Positions 24,726-34,876 are shown, numbered from the stretch's first letter. The stretch is DNA of 64,000 nt from Halorussus halobius (GCF_004765805.1 NZ_SBIU01000003.1:978076-1042075); one strand, 5' to 3'. Numbers and translations are program-made. The notes: generated by a model not told the origin, from the sequence alone.

Positions 24726-27284
24726 ATGACGCGAGGCGACCCCGGTCGGACGGTCCGCTTGTCGGTCCCCGAGATGGACTGTCCGTCCTGTGCCGGCAAG
24801 GTGACCGCGAGCGTCGAGTCGCTCGACGGCGTGCGCGACACCGACGCGGCACCGACGACCGGCACGCTCGCGGTCACCTACGACCCCGAGTCGACCGACG
24901 GCGACGCGGTTCGCGAGCGAATCGAGGCCGCCGGCTACGCGGTCGCGGGCGAAAGCGACGCCGACCGGGAACTCCGGCTCTCGGTCCCCGAGATGGACTG
25001 TGCCTCCTGCGCCGGCAAGGTCGAGCGCGCGCTCGCCGAGGTGGACGCCGACGCGGTCGAGACCCGGCCGACGACCGGCGAGGTCGTCGTGACGGGCGAG
25101 GTCGACCCCGACGAGGTCCGTGCGGCGGTCGAAGGGGCCGGCTACGAGGTAGCCGAGTCGTCGGCGAGCGCCGCGGGAGACGACGCCGGACCGAGCGTGG
25201 CCGAGAAGAGCGACGTCTGGACGAGTCCGCGCGCGCTCAAGACGTGGGTCGGTGCGGCCCTCCTCGTGGCGGGGCTCGCGGTCGAGTTCGTCTTCTCGGG
25301 TGCCGACGCCGTCCTGTTCGGCGCGCTCGGTCGGGAGTTCCACGTCTCGTCGGTGTTACTCCTGCTCGCGGCCGGGATCGCCGGGCAGGCCATCCTCCGG
25401 AACGGCTACTACTCCGCGAAGACGCTGAGCCTCGACATCGACCTGCTGATGGGAACCGGCGTGGTGAGCGCGGTCGCGGTCGGCCTCTACGTCGAGGCCG
25501 CCACGCTGGCCGTGCTGTTCAGCGTCGCCGAGCTACTGGAGCAGTTCTCGATGGACCGCGCGCGCGACTCGATGCGCGAACTCGTTGACCTCTCGCCAGA
25601 CACCGCGACCGTCCGACGGGGCGGCGAGGGCGACACCGGCGAGGAGACCGTCCCCGTCGAGGAGGTCGCGGTCGGCGAGACGGTCGTCGTCCGCCCCGGC
25701 GAGAAGATTCCGGTCGACGGCGACGTGCTGGAGGGGGCCAGCGCGGTGAATCAGGCACCCATCACCGGCGAGAGCGTGCCCGTGGACAAGCGACCCGGCG
25801 ACGAGGTGTACGCCGGCACGGTCAACGAGGAGGGGTATCTGGAAGTCGAGTCCACCGCACGAGCCCACGAGACCACCCTCTCGCAGGTGGTCGAACTCGT
25901 CGGCGACGCCCAGCGCGACCGCACCGACCACGAGCAGTTCGTCGACCGATTCGCGTCGTACTACACGCCGATAATCGTGGTCGGCGCGCTCGTGACCGCG
26001 TTCGTCCCGCCGCTCGTGTTCGGCGAGGTGTTCCGGGTGTGGTTCGTGCGCGGACTGACCCTGCTCGTCGTCGCCTGCCCGTGTGCGTTCGTCATCTCGA
26101 CGCCCGTCTCGGTCGTCTCGGGCGTGACCAGCGCGGCCCGGAACGGCGTGCTGGTGAAAGGCGGCCCCCACCTCGAATCCGTGGGCGAGGTCGAGGCGGT
26201 CGCGTTCGACAAGACCGGGACGCTCACCGCCGGCGAGTTGACCGTGACCGACGCGGTCGCGTTCGGCGAAAACAGCGAGGCCGACCTCCTGCGGTGTGCC
26301 CACGACCTCGAACGCCGGAGCGAACACCCCATCGCCGAGGCCATCGTGAGCGAGGCCCACGAGCGCTCGGACCCCCACGACGAGGACGGCGACGACCGGG
26401 AGATCGAGAACTTCCAGAGCCTCACTGGCAAGGGCGTTCGCGCCGACCTCGGCGGCGTGACCCACTACGCCGGCAAGCCCGGACTGTTCGAGGAACTGGG
26501 TTTCGACCTCGGACACGTCCACCTGAGCGCGGACGCCGGGGACTCGCGGACGGGCGACGAGTCGGTGACCGACGGCGGGCAGGTCGTCGCGGACGCCGCC
26601 GACAGCAAGTGTGCCGACCGCGAGGACTGCCTCGACCTGCTCGGGGACGTGGTGCCACGGTTCCAGCGCGAAGGCAAGACGGTCGTCCTCGTCGGCACCG
26701 ACGAGGAACTGGAGGGCGTGCTCGCCATCGCCGACGAGGTGCGGCCCGCCGCCCGCGAGACGGTCGCGCGCCTCCGGTCGTTCGGCGTCGAGACGGTGAT
26801 GCTCACGGGCGACAACGAGGGCACCGCCCGCGCGGTGGCCGAGCAGGTCGGCGTCGACGAGTTCCACGCCGAACTCCTGCCCGAGGACAAGGTCGCGGCG
26901 GTCGAGGACCTGACCGACCGCCACGGTTCGGTGGCGATGGTCGGCGACGGCGTCAACGACGCGCCCGCCTTGGCGGCCGCCACGGTCGGCGTGGCGATGG
27001 GGGCGGCCGGCACCGACACCGCCATCGAGACCGCCGACATCGCGCTGCTGGGCGACGACCTCCGGAAGGTGCCGTACCTCTACCGGCTCTCCCGGAAAGC
27101 CAACCGCGTCATCCGCCAGAACATCTGGGCGAGCCTCGCGGTCAAGGCGGTGCTGGCGGTGGGCGCGCCGCTGGGCTACGTGCCGGTGGCGATGGCAATC
27201 GTCGTCGGCGACATGGGGATGAGCCTCGGCGTGACCGGGAACGCGATGCGGCTGGCGCGAGTGGAACCCGAGACCGACGAGTGA
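24726..27284 (+). CDS. zntA: P1B-type heavy-metal ATPase, zinc/cadmium type
   Basis: An 852-residue metal-exporting ATPase. Two HMA domains occupy the N-terminus (CPSC at 19-22, CASC at 92-95). Then come the A-domain loop TGES (348-351), the membrane metal site CPC (451-453), the phosphorylation motif DKTGTLT (495-501) and the hinge GDGVNDAPAL. The last helix carries GDMGMS with an Asp, as in P1B-2 Zn/Cd/Pb pumps rather than Cu pumps. The nucleotide domain has an insert of about 60 residues with SKCADREDC, possibly metal-sensing. A TATA-like TTAATATC at 24696-24703 precedes the ATG by about 25 nt. Expected role: efflux of Zn2+ or Cd2+. Confidence 0.93.
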   Translation: MTRGDPGRTVRLSVPEMDCPSCAGKVTASVESLDGVRDTDAAPTTGTLAVTYDPESTDGDAVRERIEAAGYAVAGESDADRELRLSVPEMDCASCAGKVERALAEVDADAVETRPTTGEVVVTGEVDPDEVRAAVEGAGYEVAESSASAAGDDAGPSVAEKSDVWTSPRALKTWVGAALLVAGLAVEFVFSGADAVLFGALGREFHVSSVLLLLAAGIAGQAILRNGYYSAKTLSLDIDLLMGTGVVSAVAVGLYVEAATLAVLFSVAELLEQFSMDRARDSMRELVDLSPDTATVRRGGEGDTGEETVPVEEVAVGETVVVRPGEKIPVDGDVLEGASAVNQAPITGESVPVDKRPGDEVYAGTVNEEGYLEVESTARAHETTLSQVVELVGDAQRDRTDHEQFVDRFASYYTPIIVVGALVTAFVPPLVFGEVFRVWFVRGLTLLVVACPCAFVISTPVSVVSGVTSAARNGVLVKGGPHLESVGEVEAVAFDKTGTLTAGELTVTDAVAFGENSEADLLRCAHDLERRSEHPIAEAIVSEAHERSDPHDEDGDDREIENFQSLTGKGVRADLGGVTHYAGKPGLFEELGFDLGHVHLSADAGDSRTGDESVTDGGQVVADAADSKCADREDCLDLLGDVVPRFQREGKTVVLVGTDEELEGVLAIADEVRPAARETVARLRSFGVETVMLTGDNEGTARAVAEQVGVDEFHAELLPEDKVAAVEDLTDRHGSVAMVGDGVNDAPALAAATVGVAMGAAGTDTAIETADIALLGDDLRKVPYLYRLSRKANRVIRQNIWASLAVKAVLAVGAPLGYVPVAMAIVVGDMGMSLGVTGNAMRLARVEPETDE

Positions 27285-27286
27285 CG

Positions 27287-27685
27287 CTACCGTTCGGGAG
27301 CGAGCAGGTCGACCGAGAGGTCCGGCACCCGCTCGAAGTCGGTGTCCCTCGTGACCACGGTTCCACCCGCCTGTCGGACCGCACCTGCAAGGAGCACGTC
27401 GGGAACGGGTATCGGAGTTCCGTTCGAGTACAGTTCGTCACGGACGGTCGCAGCTTCGGCGGCATCCTCGAACGTGAGCGGCACGACCTCCACCCACGAC
27501 AACGACTCGGCGACCGTTTCTATCGTCCGTGACGGGGCGTCGCGATCGAGCGCCCCGTAGAACAGTTCCCACATGATGATGCTCGACGTGTGGAACGTCG
27601 TCGATTCGCGATTGCGGACGTACTCGCCCGCGTACTCGCGACCCCGAAGATAATCGGCGAGAACGCTACTGTCCAAAAATATCAT
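27287..27685 (-). CDS. vapC: VapC-type PIN-domain toxin RNase
   Basis: A 132-residue PIN domain with all four acidic positions: D5 (FLDSSVLADYL), E40 (IIMWELFYGA), D96 (PVPDVLLAG) and D114/D116 (TRDTDFERV). VapC toxins cut tRNA or rRNA in a Mg2+-dependent way and are held in check by VapB. ATG at 27685 lies inside the 3' end of vapB (20-bp overlap), so the two are translationally coupled. The gene lies only 2 bp from the stop of zntA, tail to tail. Confidence 0.92.
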   Translation of the reverse strand: MIFLDSSVLADYLRGREYAGEYVRNRESTTFHTSSIIMWELFYGALDRDAPSRTIETVAESLSWVEVVPLTFEDAAEAATVRDELYSNGTPIPVPDVLLAGAVRQAGGTVVTRDTDFERVPDLSVDLLAPER

Positions 27686-27908
27686 CCGCTCGCTCCCTGT
27701 AGTCGCGGTCCATTCTCTCGCGGGCCTCTTCCACACTCGCCGCGAATTCGTCGCCTTCTTCGCCAGCGAACACGCCAAAGCCCTTCATCACGTCTTCGTC
27801 TCCGCCCGAGAGACGTTCGAGGAGGTCGCTGAAGCTTTCTTCCTCTCGCTTCATGGACTTGAGGCGGTCGTACACGTCCTCCCTGATCGTGAGCGTCTTC
27901 GTAGCCAT
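27666..27908 (-). CDS. vapB: VapB-type antitoxin (DUF217-like)
   Basis: An 80-residue protein with an N-terminal ATKTLTIREDVYDRLKSMKRE, the ribbon-helix-helix DNA-binding part, followed by SFSDLLERLSGGDED and an acidic C-terminal helix that would cover the VapC active site. This is the archaeal VapB/DUF217 antitoxin type. It represses its own promoter together with VapC; the perfect palindrome just upstream is the likely site. Confidence 0.9.
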   Translation of the reverse strand: MATKTLTIREDVYDRLKSMKREEESFSDLLERLSGGDEDVMKGFGVFAGEEGDEFAASVEEARERMDRDYRERADDIFGQ

Positions 27909-27918
27909 ATGACATATG

Positions 27919-27936
27919 TTTACGTGTACACGTAAA
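27919..27936. promoter_or_regulatory. 18-bp perfect palindrome, vapBC operator
   Basis: TTTACGTGTACACGTAAA is a perfect 18-bp palindrome ending 10 nt before the vapB start codon. A second, smaller symmetric element CATATGACATATG (27906-27918) overlaps the start codon. Ribbon-helix-helix antitoxins bind such palindromes to autoregulate, so this is the expected VapBC operator. Confidence 0.8.
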
Positions 27937-27971
27937 TTACTTCTGGTGGACGTACCGTTCCGGAGTCAGGG

Positions 27972-28019
27972 AGAACGCGATGTGTCTGGCGCGGGTCGAA
28001 CCGGAAACCGACGAGTAAC
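27972..28019 (+). pseudogene. orphan second copy of the zntA 3' end
   Basis: In frame, these bases read ENAMCLARVEPETDE then stop, against GNAMRLARVEPETDE stop at the end of zntA (27240-27284). Sequence before it (from about 27959) is also alignable to zntA. There is no upstream gene it could belong to: the vapBC operator and genes intervene. It is therefore a remnant, either of a second P-type ATPase gene or of a duplication made when vapBC entered behind zntA. Confidence 0.8.
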
Positions 28020-28072
28020 CGCACACGCCGCAACTGCAGCGTGCTTCGACCCCCGCCACGCCCCGTACCGCC

Positions 28073-28106
28073 TGCCGCGCTCGCGCAGTTCTGCGCGAGC
28101 GCGGCA
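28073..28106. terminator. 16-bp perfect GC hairpin after the hdaI gene
   Basis: TGCCGCGCTCGCGCAG (28073-28088) and CTGCGCGAGCGCGGCA (28091-28106) are exact reverse complements with TT between them. It sits 42 bp past the hdaI stop on the minus strand, so it is placed to end or stabilise the histone-hdaI message. There is no T-run on the minus-strand side, so intrinsic termination is uncertain; it may also be a mobile-DNA scar from the vapBC side. Confidence 0.5.
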
Positions 28107-28147
28107 CATCCCGTGGTCCGGGTCAGTTCACGTGACCGAAAGAGACC

Positions 28148-29163
<1,016 letters not shown>

Positions 29164-29167
<4 letters not shown>

Positions 29168-29595
29168 TCGAAGAGCTGGAAGTAGGTGTCGATGTCCTCG
29201 GCCTTAACGGTTCGCCGGTCGGCGTGGCGCGCGAGCGTCGCCGCCGCCCGGGCGACGTTGTCGGCGTAGTCCTCGAGGATGTCCGCCAGCGCGATGCGGG
29301 CGTCCATCGCCACCCGGTAGCTGTCGTCGATGCGGAGCCGGGCGATGCGGTCGACCGGCGCGACCGGCAGTTCGAGGTCGGCCTTGTCGACCACCTGCTC
29401 GACGCCGAAGTCGGCGCTCATCAGGGTCTTGCGGCCGTCGGCGGTCGCCTCCTCGGCGGCGTCGACCGCGAGGTCGGCCCCGTGAGACTGGATGCGGCGA
29501 GCCAGTTCCTCGGCCGCCTCGGCGCTGACCCGGAGGTCGCCCGCGTTCCGTCTGATGATGGTGTCGACCGGCGCGAACGGCAGCTCGACGCTCAT
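29164..29595 (-). CDS. hstA: haloarchaeal tandem-fold histone
   Basis: A 143-residue protein made of two histone folds in one chain: residues 1-70 (LPFAPVDTIIRRNAGDLRVS ... ADFGVEQVV) and about 74-143 (LPVAPVDRIARLRIDDSYRV ... VKAEDIDTYFQL). The internal repeat PVAPVD/PFAPVD marks the duplication. Such doublets mimic a histone dimer; in Halobacterium and Haloferax they act more like a transcription regulator than a genome packager. The protein lacks basic N- or C-terminal tails, so the adjacent deacetylase may not act on histone tails. A TATA-like CGTAAAAT lies just upstream. Confidence 0.95.
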
Positions 29596-29748
29596 ACCCC
29601 AAACCCCGGATTTTACGCCCTTAGTTCTTTCCGTAGCGTCGTTGGGCGAACCTACGTCGTTTTCGAGAGCGAGTCAGACGACGAGTGCGAGCGAATCATG
29701 AATATAGCCGTCCAAAGAGTAATATATTTGGGCCACCAGCTATTCACC

Positions 29749-30276
29749 ATGTCCGAACTCCCGGCCGACGGCGAAGACGTGAACGAACACGCCGTAGACG
29801 AGTGGGTCGAAGCGACGACGCCGTTCGAGCGCGTCCGGACGGTGATGAAGCGGACCTACGAGGCGGAGTCGGCCCCGACTATCGCCGAGCGGGCACGAAC
29901 GACCCCAACGACTGCGCGAACCCACCTCCAACAGCTCGCGGACAGCGGATTCGTCGACGAGGTATCGGCGAGCGGCGGGACCACCGTTTACGAGCGGTCG
30001 AACGAATCGCTCGTGTTGGAGCAGGCCCACGACATCCTCGACGCGACCAGCACGGAGCGACTGGTCGACCGCATCGGGGAGATGCGCGAGGAGATTCGAG
30101 CGTATCGGGACGAACTCGACGCCGATTCGCCCGAGGACGCTGCAATTCGTGACCGCGAGGTCGACAGTGGGACGCTTCGAGAGTGGCAGACCACCCGCCG
30201 AAATCTCGACATCGCCAAAGCCGCGCTCGCGCTCAGCCAAGCCGAAGAGACCGTCCAACGGACGAAGGCGGTGTAG
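29749..30276 (+). CDS. winged-HTH protein of the DUF7342 type
   Basis: A 175-residue protein. An N-terminal acidic segment leads to a helix-turn-helix (ESAPTIAERARTTPTTARTH, then LQQLADSGFVDEV and TTVYERS as the wing), followed by a long helical C-terminus likely to dimerise. I recognise the haloarchaeal DUF7342 pattern. A TATA-like TAATATATT at 29720-29728 precedes the ATG by about 25 nt, which fixes the start against longer frames. It is followed after 5 bp by a TumE-like gene and may be its antitoxin-type regulator. Confidence 0.82.
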   Translation: MSELPADGEDVNEHAVDEWVEATTPFERVRTVMKRTYEAESAPTIAERARTTPTTARTHLQQLADSGFVDEVSASGGTTVYERSNESLVLEQAHDILDATSTERLVDRIGEMREEIRAYRDELDADSPEDAAIRDREVDSGTLREWQTTRRNLDIAKAALALSQAEETVQRTKAV

Positions 30277-30281
30277 TTTCG

Positions 30282-30758
30282 GTGTCGTCGCGTGACTCCG
30301 CGAGCGAATCCCACGCGCTTCGCGGGCCGACCGACCGAGGCGCGCTCCTCGACTTTCGGGACGTGTTCACCGAGATGGAACCGCTGGCAGAGGGCGAACT
30401 CGACGACTTCTTCGAACCGTCCAAACTTCACATCCATCTTGGCGACGGCGTGGGTCGGGCCGAGAGTGCGCGACTCGACGTTATCTGGACGACGCTTCAC
30501 GACTACAACATCCACTATACGGACGGGTTGGACCGGAATCTCGGCTGGGACGTACATCCCCACGACTATCCGGCTCCGCCCGGGGATGGGCACTTTCATC
30601 CACAGCCGGACGCCGCCACCGACCCCGAGAACGTCGAACAGTCGTGTATCGCGGTCACCGAACTCCCGCTCGTCGCTCGCGCCTCACACGCACTCTGGCG
30701 ACGAGTCTACGAACAGGGGTCGTTCGACGGCGTCAACGACGTAGTGAATCCACCGTAG
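30282..30758 (+). CDS. TumE-like (DUF6516) protein, possible toxin partner
   Basis: A 158-residue protein. The core has SKLHIHLGDGVGRAESARLD, then IHYTDGLDRNLGWDVHPHDY and DGHFHPQPDA, a His-rich arrangement like the DUF6516/TumE family, toxins paired with wHTH antitoxins (TumA) in some prokaryotes. The frame starts at a GTG at 30282, 5 bp after the wHTH gene stop; a start further upstream would overlap that gene heavily. The role as a toxin is inferred from family and pairing, not shown by a catalytic motif. Confidence 0.68.
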   Translation: MSSRDSASESHALRGPTDRGALLDFRDVFTEMEPLAEGELDDFFEPSKLHIHLGDGVGRAESARLDVIWTTLHDYNIHYTDGLDRNLGWDVHPHDYPAPPGDGHFHPQPDAATDPENVEQSCIAVTELPLVARASHALWRRVYEQGSFDGVNDVVNPP

Positions 30759-30781
30759 TCGACAGGGCGACGGCCTCGATT

Positions 30782-32239
30782 TCAGAACACGTCCTCGGCG
30801 TCGAGGGTCCCGTCGGCGAGCTCGCCGCGCGCGGTCACTTCCTGCCCGAGCGTCACCTCGGCGCTGGACTCGACGCTCACGGTCTCCTCGCCGTCGTCGA
30901 GGATGATGGGGTCGCCCGCCTGCACGACGGTCCCCGTGAACTCGACGTGCTCGCCGTCCGACCCGGCGTCCTCGGCGCTCGCGGACGCGTCGGCGCTGGC
31001 CGCCGCGCCGTCTCCGTCCTCGGCGAACGCATCGAGGCCGGTCGAATCGCTGCCCGAACCGCTCGCGTCGGCGTCGTCGCTCGCGCCCCCGCCAGTACTC
31101 GCACCCGCACCGGCGACGCTCGCGTCGGCCTCGCCCAGCACGGTCACGGTCGACTGCCAGCCGGCCGACCCCTCGATGTCGTCCTCCCAGCCGTCCTGTA
31201 TTTCGAGGTCGGCCAACTGTATCTCGTCGCCCGGCGCTATCTCCGCGTCGGCTTTCTCGCCCCAGAGCGCGACCCGGATGTCGCCGGTCCCGTCCTGCAC
31301 GCGGACGTTCCGGACCTGCCCCTCCGAGCCGTCGTCGCGGTCGAAGGTGCGCTTGGGGTCGGCCGAGCGCACGACCCCCGAGATGTCGACCTCGTCGCCG
31401 ATCTCGAGGTCTGCGATGTCGGCCGTCTCGGGCACGTACTCGACGTCCTCGTCTATCTCTTCGATGGCTCCGCGATTGCCGACGTGGAGTTCGAGGTCGC
31501 CGTCGCGCTCGCGGACGTAGCCGTCCACGACCTCGACCGAGACGCCGGGGTCGAGGTCCTCGGCGGCGGCGGTGCGCTCGTCCCAGAGCGTGACCCGGAT
31601 GCGGCCCGTGGAGTCCCCGAGTTTGAGGTTGGCGACCTTGCCCTCGGAGCCGTCGTCGCGGTCGAAGGTGCGAATCGCGTCGGTGTCGAGCACCTTGCCG
31701 CGCAGGTTCACGTCCGAGAGCCCGAGCGAGAGGTCCTCGACGCGGTAGGTGTCTCTGACCGGCACGTCCACGTCGGCGTCCGGGGCGGGTTCGGCGTCGT
31801 TGACGTTGACCTCGACGCCGTTGTAGCCGTCCTTGGGACGACCCGCGACGCGGAGCGTGTCGCCGACGTCGAGTTCCTCGCTGCCTGCGTCGGCCTGCTC
31901 GTCCCAGAAGGTGATTCGGATGGAGTCGGTCTCGTCGGCGACCTCGACGTTCAGGACGCGACCGTCCTCGCGCTCGTCGTCGTCGCGCTCGAACGTCCGG
32001 AGGTCGTCGACCCCGACCACCTTCGCCACGAACTTCACGTCCTCCATCCCGGGTTCGACGTCGGCCACGCTCTCGACCTCGCCGCCCTCCTCGTCGAGTT
32101 CGTGGGCGATGAGCATCGCTGCCGTCTCCTCGTCGGCGAGTCCGCCCATCTGCTCGACCTTCTCCTCGACGGCCTCCCGGAACTCGTCGAGGGAGACGTC
32201 GGCGTCGAGGTCGGCGTGAACGTCCTCTATCGCGCCCAT
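30782..32239 (-). CDS. rpa2: RPA-type single-stranded DNA-binding protein
   Basis: A 485-residue protein. After an N-terminal helical segment (VSLDEFREAVEEKVEQMGGL) come at least three OB folds that share the blade pattern (R)TFDRDDGSEGKVANLKLGD, IRVTLWDE and VEVVDGYVRERDG, repeated at about residues 70-150, 170-255 and 275-345. An Ala/Ser/Asp-rich linker follows, and a final OB-like strand set ends the protein. It binds ssDNA in replication and repair. Placement next to the histone/hdaI genes matches Haloferax volcanii rpa2. The ATG at 32239 fits a TATA-like ATACTTAAG about 30 nt upstream. Confidence 0.9.
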   Translation of the reverse strand: MGAIEDVHADLDADVSLDEFREAVEEKVEQMGGLADEETAAMLIAHELDEEGGEVESVADVEPGMEDVKFVAKVVGVDDLRTFERDDDEREDGRVLNVEVADETDSIRITFWDEQADAGSEELDVGDTLRVAGRPKDGYNGVEVNVNDAEPAPDADVDVPVRDTYRVEDLSLGLSDVNLRGKVLDTDAIRTFDRDDGSEGKVANLKLGDSTGRIRVTLWDERTAAAEDLDPGVSVEVVDGYVRERDGDLELHVGNRGAIEEIDEDVEYVPETADIADLEIGDEVDISGVVRSADPKRTFDRDDGSEGQVRNVRVQDGTGDIRVALWGEKADAEIAPGDEIQLADLEIQDGWEDDIEGSAGWQSTVTVLGEADASVAGAGASTGGGASDDADASGSGSDSTGLDAFAEDGDGAAASADASASAEDAGSDGEHVEFTGTVVQAGDPIILDDGEETVSVESSAEVTLGQEVTARGELADGTLDAEDVF

Positions 32240-32847
32240 AATCGTGTTGTATCGCAGGGGTGGCCGTCGCTTAAGTATTGTCTTTGCTTCGGGTGGCAGT
32301 TGTACCCGTTGCCGTCGGGCGGTTCCGTCGGCGTCGGCGGTCCGGGGTTCGAGGGGCGTCGAGCGGTCACGTCCCGAACTGGCCTCGCCTTCGGATTTAA
32401 ACTCTCGGGTGAGCCGACAGGGCGTCCGGACGACGAATAGCGCCGGGGTTCCGAACGAGTACCTTCGTCCCAAATCTTATTACAGATTACGAACAATCCG
32501 ATGGCACGGCGAATGAAGACCTCTCTCCTCACTCGCTGACCGGGCGCGTCCGCAGTCACGACGGCCGTCGCTCCGCGGTTTCGGTCGCGTCGAGTCCTTC
32601 GAGTCCCCGACGTCGCGTCCGGCTCGGAACGGTGCCCGCCGGACTCGGCGGCGACTGCTCCCGTCGCGCTCGCGGGGCGTCGTCCGGTCCTGGTCCGCGA
32701 ATCAGTCGCCCGACGGGCGACCCGCCCGTCGCGAAGTCGAGTCCCGCGGAGTCCGAGCAGCGAGGCTCGCCCCTCGGTCGGGCGACCCTCGCCGCCGACG
32801 CAGTCGGGGAAGCGCCGAGCAATCGCCACGACGCCACCGCATCCACC
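32240..32847. other. 608-bp divergent interval between rpa and hflX
   Basis: No gene is supported here. It contains the rpa promoter near 32270, a TATA-like AAATCTTATTACAG near 32473-32486, and a short hairpin TCGCCCG/CGGGCGA at 32707-32721. If hflX is transcribed from the 32480 region its leader would be about 340 nt, long for a haloarchaeon. Open frames here are Arg/Ser/Pro-rich and in the antisense style. Confidence 0.6.
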
Positions 32848-34167
32848 ATGCAATCGAGCAACGCAGTAATCGCTGCACGAGACGATTCCGAAGAGAGAGG
32901 TTCCAGCCGACCGAGCACCGAGGAGATACGAAATCTGGCCGAGGCCGCCGGATACGAGGTCGTCGCGGAGGTGACCCAGACCCGTCCCGAGGACCCGGCG
33001 ACCCAGTTCGGTCGCGGGAAGGCCGAGCAACTGGCCGAGACGGTCGCCGAGACCGGAGCCGGCGTCGTCGTCTTCGACAACGAACTCACGCCGACCCAGA
33101 CCGTCGAACTCGCGAAGCTGTGTCCCGAGGGCATCGAGGTCCTCGACCGGTACCGGCTGGTCCTCGACGTCTTCGAGGACCGGGCCGGCTCCGAGCGCGC
33201 GACGCTGCAGGTCGAGCGCGCCCGACTGGCCGCCGACCTGCCGCGAATCCGCGAACGGGTCACGCGAGAACTCGCGGGCGAGGACCTCGCCCACGACGAG
33301 CGAGGCGGCGGCCGCGTCCGGGACGTCGAGCGCCGCATCGACGAACTCGACCGGACGCTCGACGAACTCGGCGACGAGGTCGCGGCCCGCCGGGAGCGCC
33401 GCCGCGAGGAGGGGTTCGCGTTCGTCGCGCTCGCCGGGTACACCAACGCCGGGAAGTCGACGCTGCTCCACCGACTCGCCGACGACCTCGACTTCGACGC
33501 CCGCGACGCCGACCACGCCGACCTCGACGGGGCCGCCGAGGTCGAGGACCGGCTGTTCGAGACGCTCGACACGACGACGCGTCGCGCGACCGTGGCGGGC
33601 CGACGGACGCTGCTGACCGACACCGTCGGGTTCCTCGACGACCTGCCCCACGACCTCGTCGCGTCGTTCCACGAGACGCTCTCGGAGACCGAGACCGCCG
33701 ACTGCGCGGTGCTGGTCGCCGACGCCAGCGACCCACCGGCGGAGCTCCGCCGGAAGCTGAAGACGAGTCTCGCCTTACTCGACGACGCCGACGGCGAGGT
33801 CGTCCCGGTGTTGAACAAGGCCGACCTGGTCGGCGACCGCGAACTCGCCGCGCGCGAGCGCGCCGCCGCCGACCTGCTCGACGCCACCGACCCGGTCGCG
33901 GTGAGCGCGGCCGAGGGCGAGGGGCTGGAGGCGCTCCGCGAGCGAATCGCCGACGCGCTCCCGGCCCTGTGCGAGGCGGAACTCGCCGTGCCGAACGACG
34001 ACGCGGCGATGAGCCTCGTGTCGCGGCTCTACGACCGCGCTCGGGTCGCGGACGTGACCTACCGCGACGACGAGGTCCGGGTCGCGTTCGAGGCACCCGA
34101 GCCGGTGGTCGAACGCGCCGAGGCGAGGGCCGACGCGCTCGCCGACGGGAACGCGGACTCGACCTGA
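32848..34167 (+). CDS. hflX: GTPase HflX
   Basis: A 439-residue OBG-HflX GTPase. The N-terminal ATP-binding-like HflX domain carries FGRGKAEQLAETV and VFDNELTPTQ; the G domain has G1 GYTNAGKST (about 197-205), G3 DTVGF and G4 NKADLV. HflX splits or rescues stalled 70S-type ribosomes and is broadly conserved. The ATG at 32848 gives MQSSNAVIAARDD, matching the family's usual start at the AVIAARD strand; a longer frame adds an Arg-rich leader. Its stop is adjacent (1 bp) to the convergent 34168 gene. Confidence 0.93.
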   Translation: MQSSNAVIAARDDSEERGSSRPSTEEIRNLAEAAGYEVVAEVTQTRPEDPATQFGRGKAEQLAETVAETGAGVVVFDNELTPTQTVELAKLCPEGIEVLDRYRLVLDVFEDRAGSERATLQVERARLAADLPRIRERVTRELAGEDLAHDERGGGRVRDVERRIDELDRTLDELGDEVAARRERRREEGFAFVALAGYTNAGKSTLLHRLADDLDFDARDADHADLDGAAEVEDRLFETLDTTTRRATVAGRRTLLTDTVGFLDDLPHDLVASFHETLSETETADCAVLVADASDPPAELRRKLKTSLALLDDADGEVVPVLNKADLVGDRELAARERAAADLLDATDPVAVSAAEGEGLEALRERIADALPALCEAELAVPNDDAAMSLVSRLYDRARVADVTYRDDEVRVAFEAPEPVVERAEARADALADGNADST

Positions 34168-34788
34168 TCAGACCCCGCCGCCGCAGCCGGTGGCGGCGCT
34201 GCCTGCGGCCGCACAGCTCGCGGCGCTGGCGCTGGTCGCCGACGTGGCCGCCACCACCGCCATCCCGTCGTTGCGGCTGTAGTCCTTGCACTCGCCCCAC
34301 GCGACCGGCGCGACCTCGTCGTCGATGTCGTGGCCCGACTCCACCGCCTCGCGGAGTTCGTCCGCGTCGAACCCCGGGTCGGCGACGAGTCGGTCGGCGA
34401 GTTCCGGCGGGACCGCGACCCGGCGACACTCCTCGGCCTCGAACAGTTCGTCGCCGTCGAACGTGAACTGGACGTCGTAGTGGCGCACGAACACGTCCTC
34501 GAACGCGGGGTCGAGCGCGCGGACGGCCGCGCCGACGAGCCGCCAGACCCGGTCGTAGTCGGGCGACTCGACGTCCTCGCCGAGCGAGAATCGTGCGATG
34601 GGCACAGTCACGGGCTCCTCGTCGGGCCCCTCGTTGACCACCGCGACGCCGGTCACGCCGGCGTCGTCGATGCCGTACGCGTCGGCGTCGACGCGCTCGT
34701 CGAGCGCGTCGCCGGCCGCCCCGCGAGCGTCGTCGATGCGGGCCTGTGCCTCGTCGTCGCCGCCGAGCAGTCGCTCGATGAGTGACAT
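34168..34788 (-). CDS. haloarchaeal protein of unknown function with Cys/Gly/Ala-rich C-terminus
   Basis: A 206-residue protein starting MSLIERLLGGDDEAQARIDD (amphipathic helix), then an alpha/beta core (VTGVAVVNEGPDEEPVTVPI, FEDVFVRHYDVQFTFDGDEL). The last 35 residues are low-complexity Ala/Ser/Thr with two Cys (SASAASCAAAGSAATGCGGG) and no hydrophobic helix. The ATG at 34788 is preferred; an earlier in-frame start adds a basic Arg/Ser leader. I do not recognise the family. Confidence 0.72.
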   Translation of the reverse strand: MSLIERLLGGDDEAQARIDDARGAAGDALDERVDADAYGIDDAGVTGVAVVNEGPDEEPVTVPIARFSLGEDVESPDYDRVWRLVGAAVRALDPAFEDVFVRHYDVQFTFDGDELFEAEECRRVAVPPELADRLVADPGFDADELREAVESGHDIDDEVAPVAWGECKDYSRNDGMAVVAATSATSASAASCAAAGSAATGCGGGV

Positions 34789-34876
34789 GGTTCGACCGTC
34801 GCGGGCGACGGGCTTGAAGATTGCTCCGGCGGCTCGCGGGGATGAACTACAAGGGGTCCCAGTCCGATGTCCACCC

